This document shows positions 1 to 6,105 of a stretch of DNA of 12,401 nt, piece by piece. The notes under the pieces are model-generated. The model saw only the letters and a program-made list of their open reading frames with translations, was not told the origin of the DNA and made no database searches. The translations under genes and the position numbers were made by a program. Numbering within the stretch: the first letter of the stretch is position 1; each line of letters starts with the position of its first letter. The stretch spans positions 1 to 12,401 of the forward strand of contig JAEZDN010000014.1 in NCBI GenBank assembly GCA_023433275.1, in the 5' to 3' direction. Source of the stretch: Verrucomicrobiota bacterium. GTDB taxonomy: Bacteria > Verrucomicrobiota > Verrucomicrobiia > Opitutales > Opitutaceae.

Positions 1-100
1 CTGGGCGCGGCTTGACGGCGCCCTTCGTCGTCGCAGAGGAGTCAGATTCGATTGGCCGCAAAAGGCGCACAACGCGCACAAGCTGATCCCTAAAATGTGG

Positions 101-215
101 GCCGGGTGCCCTCACCCGGCAATCGGCTGGATGGCCCGCGCCCCCGCGGGCCGGGTAGGGCGTGCTCTCCGAGCGCGCCGAGAGCAGGACCTATGGCATA
201 GCTCGCTCCGCGAGC
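101..215. repeat. Run of four perfect hairpins
   Basis: Four consecutive inverted repeats lie here. The first has arms 101-108/113-120 with loop CCCT. The second has arms 133-140/145-152 with loop CCCC. The third has arms 163-169/180-186 with a 10-nt loop. The fourth has arms 201-206/210-215 with loop TCC. All arms pair perfectly. The last one lies just downstream of the stop codon of the minus-strand gene at 223-573 and could end its transcript, although no T-run follows. The cluster as a whole resembles REP/BIME-type palindromic repeats. I see no gene or other feature in bases 1-100. Confidence 0.6.
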
Positions 216-222
216 ACTCGGG

Positions 223-573
223 CTAGTGGTTGCACCGCGCCGCACACCACAGTGCCAAGCCGCCGAGGATCAGATTCAAAACCGCCACGGCCTGGTTGAT
301 GGCGAGGAGATCGGTCCACTGGCGTCCGCCGGGAATGAAATACAGGGCTCCGGCCAGGATCATGATGACGGAGAAAGCCCACAGAAACCCGCGCGCCCCC
401 GACGTGAACGCGGCCTTGAGGCCCCATAACGCCAGCACCAGGTGAATGGCCGCGTGCACCCGGTTGGTGGTGAAAATCCCAAACACCACCGGGGATGTCA
501 TGCCCCAGATCCCCTCCACCAGGAGCCAGGTGGAAAGCGCCGTGGTCAGGCGATTGGTGGAAGTGGGGGACAT
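223..573 (-). CDS. DUF4383-like small integral membrane protein
   Basis: A 116-residue hydrophobic protein with four likely membrane segments, at about residues 11-31, 38-57, 62-80 and 88-110. The segment around residues 37-51 (N37, H40, H44 and a following Leu/Gly-rich stretch) resembles the Asn-His-His pattern of DUF4383-type four-helix membrane proteins, whose function is unknown. The start at 573 is the first ATG of the open frame; no clear Shine-Dalgarno precedes it. It faces away from every other gene in the window, so it is not in an operon with them. The 3' side ends in a cluster of hairpins. The membrane location is well supported by composition; the family assignment is from recall of the motif and is only moderate. 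Confidence 0.7.
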   Translation of the reverse strand: MSPTSTNRLTTALSTWLLVEGIWGMTSPVVFGIFTTNRVHAAIHLVLALWGLKAAFTSGARGFLWAFSVIMILAGALYFIPGGRQWTDLLAINQAVAVLNLILGGLALWCAARCNH

Positions 574-589
574 GGGGAGTGGGAAGGGG

Positions 590-617
590 GTTATTGGTTA
601 TCAGTTATTGGTTATTG
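590..617. repeat. Heptamer array, consensus GTTATYR, four units
   Basis: Four consecutive 7-bp units share the core GTTAT; three are GTTATTG and one is GTTATCA. The array lies just upstream of the start codon of the minus-strand membrane protein gene. It is like the short tandemly repeated heptamers (STRR) known from cyanobacteria, but I cannot say it is related to them. Confidence 0.7.
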
Positions 618-641
618 GGGAGACTGTCGCTGCGCGGCGTA

Positions 642-689
642 CGGTGGGCGGGAGAGGAGGACGGTAGACGGTGGGCGGTTGGCAGTGGC
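642..689. repeat. Degenerate heptamer stretch, CGGTNGR-type
   Basis: Units at 662-668, 669-675, 676-682 and 683-689 follow a 7-bp period (CGGTAGA, CGGTGGG, CGGTTGG, CAGTGGC), and a further CGGTGGG lies at 642-648. The phase slips by one base near 655-661. No credible gene overlaps this stretch. Together with the arrays at 590-617 and 862-889 it accounts for much of the 390-bp gene-free interval 574-963. Confidence 0.5.
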
Positions 690-797
690 CTGTCCTTGGC
701 GATGCGCGAACCCGGTACGCTACGTCCGATTGTACCCTCGCGCTATCGGGCGGATACCGGTAGTTTCCGGTGGGAAGCCCGACGTCTCCACTTGGAG

Positions 798-817
798 CCG
801 GGGCGCCCTCGCCCCGG
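798..817. repeat. Palindromic hairpin with CCCT loop
   Basis: Arms 798-805 and 810-817 pair perfectly (CCGGGGCG/CGCCCCGG) around the loop CCCT. The hairpin at 101-120 has the same loop with different but still complementary arms. No gene is seen around it. Confidence 0.55.
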
Positions 818-861
818 TGGATTGGTCAGCGTCGAACCAGTTTCCCGTATCCATTCCCGCC

Positions 862-889
862 TAAAGCTTAAAGCTTATTGCTTAACGCT
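862..889. repeat. Heptamer array, consensus TAANGCT, four units
   Basis: Four consecutive 7-bp units (TAAAGCT twice, TATTGCT, TAACGCT) end 74 bases before the start of the next gene. They share the GCT at unit positions 5-7 with the heptamer array at the right end of the window. Confidence 0.7.
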
Positions 890-963
890 CACCCCGCCGC
901 CTATCTCCTCTTGGGCCACGCGCGCCGGCGTTTTCCGGTGGAATCGTATCCTTCATTGCCGTT

Positions 964-1236
964 ATGCGCCTGCCCTTTGAGCGTCCGTTTTTTGCGTGGA
1001 TCTTCTACATCGTTGCGGGGCTGTTCGGCCTCGTCGCTTTCCTGATGATCGTGGCCCTGGTGATTGGAAACTTCGGAATGTTCGGACAAACACTCGGCGT
1101 CCTTCTCGCCACCTACGGCGTCATCATGGTGGCGATCACGGCGGCCCAGGCGCTGGCCATCGCCGCCGCCGGCTACGTGATCGAAACGGTGGCGAAGATC
1201 GAATGGAACACCCGCCGCGAGGGTTACCCGCTTTGA
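964..1236 (+). CDS. Small two-helix membrane protein, unknown function
   Basis: A 90-residue protein with a short basic start (R2, R7), a hydrophobic segment at about residues 10-33 and a second long one at about 40-75. It ends in a charged, probably cytoplasmic tail (residues 78-88). The last part of the second segment is rich in Ala (AQALAIAAAG) and may be an amphipathic extension rather than membrane. No Shine-Dalgarno is visible; the ATG at 964 is chosen because the hydrophobic segment starts soon after it. I do not recognise the family. It stands alone, 290 bases before the restriction enzyme gene, with no sign of co-transcription. Confidence 0.6.
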   Translation: MRLPFERPFFAWIFYIVAGLFGLVAFLMIVALVIGNFGMFGQTLGVLLATYGVIMVAITAAQALAIAAAGYVIETVAKIEWNTRREGYPL

Positions 1237-1306
1237 TCGCGCGTGCGCGGAGTCGAAGTAGGAATTGTTCGCCGACGATCGCGATTAGATCGCAGTCTTT
1301 TCGTTA

Positions 1307-1342
1307 CCCCACCAGTCGCCCCACCAGTCGCTCCACCAGTGG
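1307..1342. repeat. Three tandem 12-bp repeats
   Basis: Units at 1307-1318, 1319-1330 and 1331-1342; the first two are identical (CCCCACCAGTCG) and the third differs at two positions. They lie in the gene-free interval 1237-1526 upstream of the restriction enzyme gene. The short open frames crossing them have repetitive composition (Pro-Pro-Val-Ala on one strand, Trp-Trp on the other) and look accidental. Nothing else is recognised in that interval. Confidence 0.65.
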
Positions 1343-1526
1343 ATGTGTTCGCCCGTCTGCTCAGACAAACCGGCGAACGGCCAACGCCGCGCAGCCCGGA
1401 GTTGGGAATCAGCAGATATCCCCACTGAAACAGATTGCTTGTCGCCTTGGGTAATTCCTGTCCTGCACCCGCTAAACCGCTTGGCAATCAACGGGCCGGC
1501 CGGCAGATTCGCCTTACCGCTTTCCC

Positions 1527-4500
1527 ATGGCTCAACCCGACCCGGTCGAACAATTCACTTCCCGCTGGTCAAAGGCCGAAGCCTCAGAGCGCGCCAACTA
1601 CGTTCTCTTTCTTTCTGAGCTGTGTGACGTTCTTGGGGTATCTCGCCCCGAACCTGCTGGCGCCAACACGGCGCAAAACGCCTACGTTTTCGAGCGCTCG
1701 GTTATTTTCCACCACCGAGGCACAACCAAAACTTCAACCGGGCGAATCGATCTCTACAAGCGCGGTTGCTTCGTGCTGGAGGCCAAGCAATACGCGGCGG
1801 TTAAGAGTGAACCGGAGGAGTTCCCGTTTGATCTTACGGAAGGAGCCCCCAAGTCCGCCAAGATAGCGCGTGGCACCGCCGCCTGGGACCGCGCCATGCT
1901 CGAGGCCCTTGGTCAGGCCGACCGCTACGCCCGCTCCCTCCCGGCCGACGAGGATCCGCCGCCCTTCCTGCTCGTCGTGGACGTCGGCCACGTCATCGAG
2001 CTCCACGCCGACTTCACCCAGAAGGGAAAAAACTACCAGCCCTTCCCCGACGCGCGTTCGCACCGGCTCAAGCTCACCGACCTCACCCGCGCCGAGGTGC
2101 GCAACCTCCTCCGCGCCGTCTGGACCGACCCCGTCTCCCTCGACCCGTCGAAAAAGGCCGCCGCCGTCACCCGCGAGGTCGCCGGCTACCTCGCCGAGCT
2201 GGCCAAATCCTTCGAGAAGAAACACGACCCCAAGCTCGTCGCCGAATTCCTCTCCCGCTGCCTCTTCTGCATGTTCGCCGAGGACGTCGGGCTCCTGCCC
2301 AAGGAAGGCTTCAAGGGATTCCTCGACTCGATCAAGGACGACCCCGGCGCGTTCGTGCCGCTCGCCGAGCAGCTCTTCGCCGACATGAACGAGGGCCGCG
2401 TCTCCGGCCTCCTCCGCAAAAAGCTCCTTTATTTCAACGGTGGCCTCTTCGCCGCGGCCAAAGCGTTGCCCGTCAACGGCACCCAGCTCGGCCTCCTGCG
2501 CCGCGCCGCCTCCCTCGAATGGCGGCACGTCGAGCCCGCCATCTTCGGCACACTGCTCGAGCGCGCCCTCTCGCCCGACGAGCGCCACAAGCTCGGCGCC
2601 CACTACACGCCCCGTGCCTACGTCGAGCGCCTCGTCCTCCCCACGCTGATCGAGCCGCTCCGCGAGGAATGGTCGGGCGTCCGCATCGCCGCCGTCACGC
2701 TCGCCCAGCGCGACACCGTCGCCGACTTGAAGCAGGCCCGGGCCGAGGTGCGGAAGTTTCACGAACGCTTGTGCGCAATTCGGGTGCTCGATCCAGCCTG
2801 CGGCTCCGGCAACTTTCTCTACGTGGCCCTCGAACAGATGAAGCGCCTCGAAGGCGAGGTCATCGCCCTCCTCCGCGATCTCGGCGAGACCGATGTGCTC
2901 GCCCTCCAGGGCGTGACCGTGGACCCGCACCAATTCCTCGGGATCGAAATCAACCCGCGCGCCGCGGCCATCGCCGAACTCGTGCTCTGGATCGGCTACC
3001 TCCAGTGGCACTTCCGCGTCCACGGCGACGCCGCCCCCGCCGAGCCCGTGCTCCGCAAATTCCACAACATCGAGAACCGCGACGCCGTGCTCGCTTGGGA
3101 CGAGAAAGGCTACCTCGCGACCGACGGCACCTTCTGCCCGCTGACCGCGGTCAAGGCCGCCTCGCTCCGCTACGTCTGGGACCGCAAGACCACCAAGACC
3201 GACCCCGTCACCGGCCGCGACGTGCCCGACGACCAGGCCGTCGTCCCGCTCGAAGCCTTCCGCAAGCCGCGCCAGGCCGAGTGGCCGCAGGCGGATTTCA
3301 TAGTAGGTAATCCGCCGTTTCTCGGCTCTCAACGGATGCGCGAAGATCTCGGTGATGGTTACACCGAGACGCTGCGCGCTGTATATCCTGGGGTGCCAGA
3401 AAGTGCGGATTTTGTGATGTTTTGGTGGCACAAAGCCGCGAACGAAGTGCTCGCCAAACGCACCCGCCGATTCGGCCTGATCACTACGAACTCGCTAAGG
3501 CAGGTGCTAAACAGGCAAGTCGTGCAGTCTGCCTTGGGTGCCGAACTATCCTTAGTGTTCGCGATCCCTGATCACCCTTGGATTGACTCAACTGAATGTG
3601 CAGCAGTTCGCATTGCGATGACCGTTGGGCTGAGCGGTGCCCGCAAACCCGGTGCACTAAGCCGTGTGATTGCCGAGTCACCCGACGATGAGTCAGGCGA
3701 GAATAGAATCCAACTTTCTACAGAGAAGGGAGTGATACGTGCCGACTTGAATGCGGGTGCAGATGTCGCAAACGCCTCGGGGCTTCTTGGGAACGAAGGA
3801 ATCGCAGTGAAGGGCTTTGAACTCGGCAGCCAAGGGTTTCTGGTTTCGGCAGACGAAGCCAAGCGCACTCTCGCTCGGCACCCCAGTTGGACTACAGTTC
3901 TGAAGCCATATATGAACGGCGACGACCTTACGGAAGGTCGGTGCGACAGGTATGTTATCGACTTCTTCGGCCATTCCCAAGAAGAGGCGCGACGGTATCC
4001 AGATTTGTTGAACCGCGTCGCCGCCGATGTTCAGGGGGATCGGAAGGGAAACAGAGAAGATCGAACGAAGGCTAAGTGGTGGTTATTCCGCCGATCAGGC
4101 GAAGCGCTTCGAAATGCAGTTTACGGGCTTCACCGGTTCATTGGCACAACGAGAACTGCACGGAGACGCGTATTTCAGTTTTTGCCCGCGGGGCTAGTCG
4201 CTGAGAGCAAAATTGTCGTTATTGCTTCTAGCGACGCGTTCCACCTTGGCGTTCTTTCCTCTGCAATACATGTGCACTTCGCGACAACTGCAGGAGGCTG
4301 GCTCGGAGTAGGGAATGACCCTACCTACAATCACGTAGATTGTTTCAACAAGTTCCCGTTCCCCGACTGCACCGAGAAACAGAAGGAGCGCATCCGGCAG
4401 CTGGCCGAGGAACTCGACGCCCACCGCAAGCGCGCGCAGGCGAAGCACCAACTCGGCCTCACCGACATCTACAACGTCCTCGAAAAACTCCGCGCCGCCT

Positions 4501-5153
4501 CGAATCGTTCTCGTTCTCTCCCGTCTGGAGAATCGGAAACCAAGGCAGGGGAGAACGATTACGAGAAAGGGAGAGAGAACGAATTGTCTCTCACGCCCAA
4601 GGAGCGCGCCATACACGACGTGGCCCTCGTCTCCACGCTCAAGCAGCTTCACGACGACCTCGACCGCGCCGTGGCCGACGCCTACGGCTGGCCCTGGCCG
4701 CTGACCGACGCCGAAATCCTCGAACGCGTCGTCGCCCTCAACGCCGCCCGCGCCGCCGAGGAAGCCCAGGGCCACATCCGCTGGCTCCGTCCCGAATACC
4801 AGAAGCCCCTCTTCGCCGGCGAAAGTCAGTCCAGCCTCGGATTGGAAACAGTACAAGCGGGTTTACCCCGCGATGGCTCGGGCGGGAAATCGCGGCGTAA
4901 ACCCGCTCCCACATCCAGAATCCAGACCCCAGCCCCCAGATCGCGGGCGAAGGCACCCTGGCCCAAAACCCTCGCCGAGCGCGCCAAGGCCGTGGAAGCC
5001 GCATTGCAGGCCGCCGAGAAGCCGCTCACCGCCGCCGACCTCGCGAAGCAGTTTGCCCGGGCCAAGGAAAAGGAAGTCGCCGAAATCCTCGAAACCCTCG
5101 CCGCCCTCGCCCGCGCCCACGCCGGCGACACCCCGGGCACCTACGTCCGGTGA
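1527..5153 (+). CDS. MmeI-like (type IIG/IIL) fused restriction-modification enzyme
   Basis: A 1208-residue single-chain enzyme predicted to cut DNA at a distance from its site and to methylate adenine in that site using S-adenosylmethionine. The N-terminal nuclease shows D75, E85 and K87, the D-X9-EXK arrangement of MmeI. A helical connector follows at about residues 200-350. The methyltransferase carries HYTP (359-362), motif I DPACGSGNF (422-430) and motif IV NPPF (595-598). The target-recognition part runs from about 640 to FPFPD (943-947), then a C-terminal helical region. In this family one polypeptide cuts, recognises and protects, so no separate methylase gene is expected, and none is seen. 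Most wild-type members are near 900-1000 residues; this one is longer because of repeat-derived in-frame insertions near residues 991-1022 and 1105-1140. Codon use changes at about residues 590 and 940. No Shine-Dalgarno is seen; ATG 1527 precedes the nuclease domain at a normal distance. Confidence 0.9.
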   Translation: MAQPDPVEQFTSRWSKAEASERANYVLFLSELCDVLGVSRPEPAGANTAQNAYVFERSVIFHHRGTTKTSTGRIDLYKRGCFVLEAKQYAAVKSEPEEFPFDLTEGAPKSAKIARGTAAWDRAMLEALGQADRYARSLPADEDPPPFLLVVDVGHVIELHADFTQKGKNYQPFPDARSHRLKLTDLTRAEVRNLLRAVWTDPVSLDPSKKAAAVTREVAGYLAELAKSFEKKHDPKLVAEFLSRCLFCMFAEDVGLLPKEGFKGFLDSIKDDPGAFVPLAEQLFADMNEGRVSGLLRKKLLYFNGGLFAAAKALPVNGTQLGLLRRAASLEWRHVEPAIFGTLLERALSPDERHKLGAHYTPRAYVERLVLPTLIEPLREEWSGVRIAAVTLAQRDTVADLKQARAEVRKFHERLCAIRVLDPACGSGNFLYVALEQMKRLEGEVIALLRDLGETDVLALQGVTVDPHQFLGIEINPRAAAIAELVLWIGYLQWHFRVHGDAAPAEPVLRKFHNIENRDAVLAWDEKGYLATDGTFCPLTAVKAASLRYVWDRKTTKTDPVTGRDVPDDQAVVPLEAFRKPRQAEWPQADFIVGNPPFLGSQRMREDLGDGYTETLRAVYPGVPESADFVMFWWHKAANEVLAKRTRRFGLITTNSLRQVLNRQVVQSALGAELSLVFAIPDHPWIDSTECAAVRIAMTVGLSGARKPGALSRVIAESPDDESGENRIQLSTEKGVIRADLNAGADVANASGLLGNEGIAVKGFELGSQGFLVSADEAKRTLARHPSWTTVLKPYMNGDDLTEGRCDRYVIDFFGHSQEEARRYPDLLNRVAADVQGDRKGNREDRTKAKWWLFRRSGEALRNAVYGLHRFIGTTRTARRRVFQFLPAGLVAESKIVVIASSDAFHLGVLSSAIHVHFATTAGGWLGVGNDPTYNHVDCFNKFPFPDCTEKQKERIRQLAEELDAHRKRAQAKHQLGLTDIYNVLEKLRAASNRSRSLPSGESETKAGENDYEKGRENELSLTPKERAIHDVALVSTLKQLHDDLDRAVADAYGWPWPLTDAEILERVVALNAARAAEEAQGHIRWLRPEYQKPLFAGESQSSLGLETVQAGLPRDGSGGKSRRKPAPTSRIQTPAPRSRAKAPWPKTLAERAKAVEAALQAAEKPLTAADLAKQFARAKEKEVAEILETLAALARAHAGDTPGTYVR
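3296..4345 (+). other. Composition island: exchanged target-recognition segment
   Basis: Within the R-M gene, codons before about 3296 and after about 4345 end overwhelmingly in C or G. Those between use many A- and T-ending codons (for example GTA, GGT, AAT, TAT, CCT, CAA). The borders coincide with methyltransferase motif IV (NPPF) and with FPFPD, the end of the predicted recognition domain. This is the expected footprint of recombination that swaps DNA specificity while keeping the nuclease and the SAM-binding half. Borders are by eye and could shift by tens of bases. Confidence 0.6.
4505..4586. repeat. Inverted hexamer arrays inside the R-M gene
   Basis: On the left are two TCGTTC units and one TCTCCC (4505-4522). 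On the right, hexamers run from 4551 to 4586 (GAGAAC, GATTAC, GAGAAA, GGGAGA, GAGAAC, GAATTG). The left part is the near-complement of part of the right one: 4511-4522 pairs with 4569-4582 apart from a 2-nt insertion. Six-base units keep the reading frame and encode a charged stretch, ENDYEKGRENEL (residues 1009-1020). Confidence 0.6.
4856..4907. repeat. REP-like palindrome inside the R-M gene
   Basis: Arms 4856-4874 and 4889-4907 (19 nt each) pair at 18 of 19 positions around a 14-nt loop. It reads through in frame as residues 1110-1127, a Gly/Arg/Lys/Ser-rich segment unlike the helical regions on either side. It sits in the linker just before the C-terminal small domain. Confidence 0.7.
4915..4942. 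repeat. Heptamer array inside the R-M gene, consensus CCAGNNY
   Basis: Four consecutive 7-bp units (CCAGAAT, CCAGACC, CCAGCCC, CCAGATC) follow the palindrome by 7 bases. They encode a Pro/Arg-rich linker around residues 1130-1138. An array of four is 28 bp, not a multiple of three, so the frame must be kept by the whole insertion. Confidence 0.6.
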
Positions 5154-5185
5154 CAATCTGGACGTATGACTGACATTCGAACCTA

Positions 5186-5323
5186 CGAATCCAACATCGT
5201 TTGGTCATGAGTAAAATGGAGCAGCTGAATGCCTTGGTGAACGCGTTGAAGCTACAGCTCGCCACCTCCGGTGCCACCGCCGAAAAACTCCTCGCCGCCC
5301 TCGTTTACGTCCGCTCACCATAG
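5186..5323 (+). pseudogene. Severed C-terminal tail of a type I specificity subunit (hsdS)
   Basis: The frame reads RIQHRLVMSKMEQ, then a Leu/Ala/Gln coiled segment ending LLAALVYVRSP and a TAG at 5321-5323. This matches the usual C-terminal signature of HsdS proteins, where an EQxRIV motif leads into a coiled coil (KVEQLMALVDxLETQLA) and a closing AxKLLEALV. The similarity starts before the first ATG (5207), so the piece lacks a proper start and was once part of a longer gene. Both recognition domains and all other type I subunits are absent. From 5207 it could still give a 38-residue peptide, but I regard it as a relic. It lies 32 bases after the R-M gene stop, suggesting that gene replaced a type I locus or landed beside one. 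Confidence 0.72.
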
Positions 5324-5364
5324 CAGTGTAACTCGTCTGTAGTTTAGGGCCGATCCAAGACCTC

Positions 5365-6102
5365 ATGAAACCCAAAAAATGGCGCGGTAGATCGTCAGTT
5401 GAAGAAGTCGAACTTGTTGGTGTTCCCCACTACGCACAGGGAGAGGCGGACAGTCTTTGTGTTTACTACGCCATGTCCATGTTGCTCGCGGCGCTGCATC
5501 CCGAGTGGCGGCTCACGATGCATGATAAACCACGGTATAAAAGAGGGGGCAGCCCTGTATTCCAAGGGCTTCGCCGCGTCTATCGCTCCAAAACTGCATT
5601 CGAGTTGAAGGTTGCCGATTGGGTGTTCCGGGGAATGTCGATGGGCGAAGCGACACGAATACTAAATCGGTATTTCCAAGAACTTAAAGGTGGGAAACTG
5701 AATTACTTTACGCGCCATAAGGTTCGAGCACGGCGAATTCATAAATTAAAATACTCCCGCCGGCGCCATGCACTGGGGAAAGTGTGGACGGCTAATGATA
5801 TTCTCCATTCGCTGTCTTGGTACCTGCCGGTCATTATTTCTGGAGGTGGTCTCGGCGCTCATGCCGTAGTGGCTTTTGGATATTCTGCTCGCGGCAGTGC
5901 GGATCGTCTCATCGGATACTTGGATCCGTCATCACTGCGCCCGGAGTGGCGCCCAATTGGTGAAATACTTACGGGCGACGCCGAGGTTATTGCCCCCAAT
6001 GGCACGCTGTTTGTCGATTACAGACCAGGACGCGTCAAACGAGACGCAGGCGGAACGACGTTCGATCTTTGGGAGAAAGATACGCTGAAGTTGCGGGACT
6101 AG
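5365..6102 (+). CDS. Papain/C39-like cysteine peptidase-fold protein
   Basis: A 245-residue protein with the layout of a papain-like (C39-type) cysteine peptidase. Q25 would form the oxyanion hole and C32 in DSLCVYYAMS would be the nucleophile at the start of a helix. H166 sits in GGLGAHAVVAFGY and D187 in GYLDPSS. In bacteriocin-exporter C39 domains this fold cuts leader peptides at double-glycine sites, but here there is no transporter, no membrane segment and no signal peptide, so it is probably a free cytoplasmic enzyme. The substrate is unknown. Only three bases separate its stop from the next gene's ATG, so the two are very likely translated together and may act together. Codons are richer in A and T than in the R-M gene, suggesting separate arrival. 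No Shine-Dalgarno is seen; ATG 5365 is the first in the frame. Confidence 0.65.
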   Translation: MKPKKWRGRSSVEEVELVGVPHYAQGEADSLCVYYAMSMLLAALHPEWRLTMHDKPRYKRGGSPVFQGLRRVYRSKTAFELKVADWVFRGMSMGEATRILNRYFQELKGGKLNYFTRHKVRARRIHKLKYSRRRHALGKVWTANDILHSLSWYLPVIISGGGLGAHAVVAFGYSARGSADRLIGYLDPSSLRPEWRPIGEILTGDAEVIAPNGTLFVDYRPGRVKRDAGGTTFDLWEKDTLKLRD

Positions 6103-6105
6103 TTT

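Noticed and set aside
1734..3431. 565-codon open frame on the minus strand
   Set aside because: It mirrors the GC-rich codon pattern of the R-M gene, which carries clear motifs in the plus frame. The antisense product is low-complexity Gly/Glu/Val-rich.
1527..5153. BREX PglX methyltransferase
   Set aside because: The N-terminal D-X9-EXK nuclease, the single-chain layout and the absence of any other BREX gene favour an MmeI-like enzyme.
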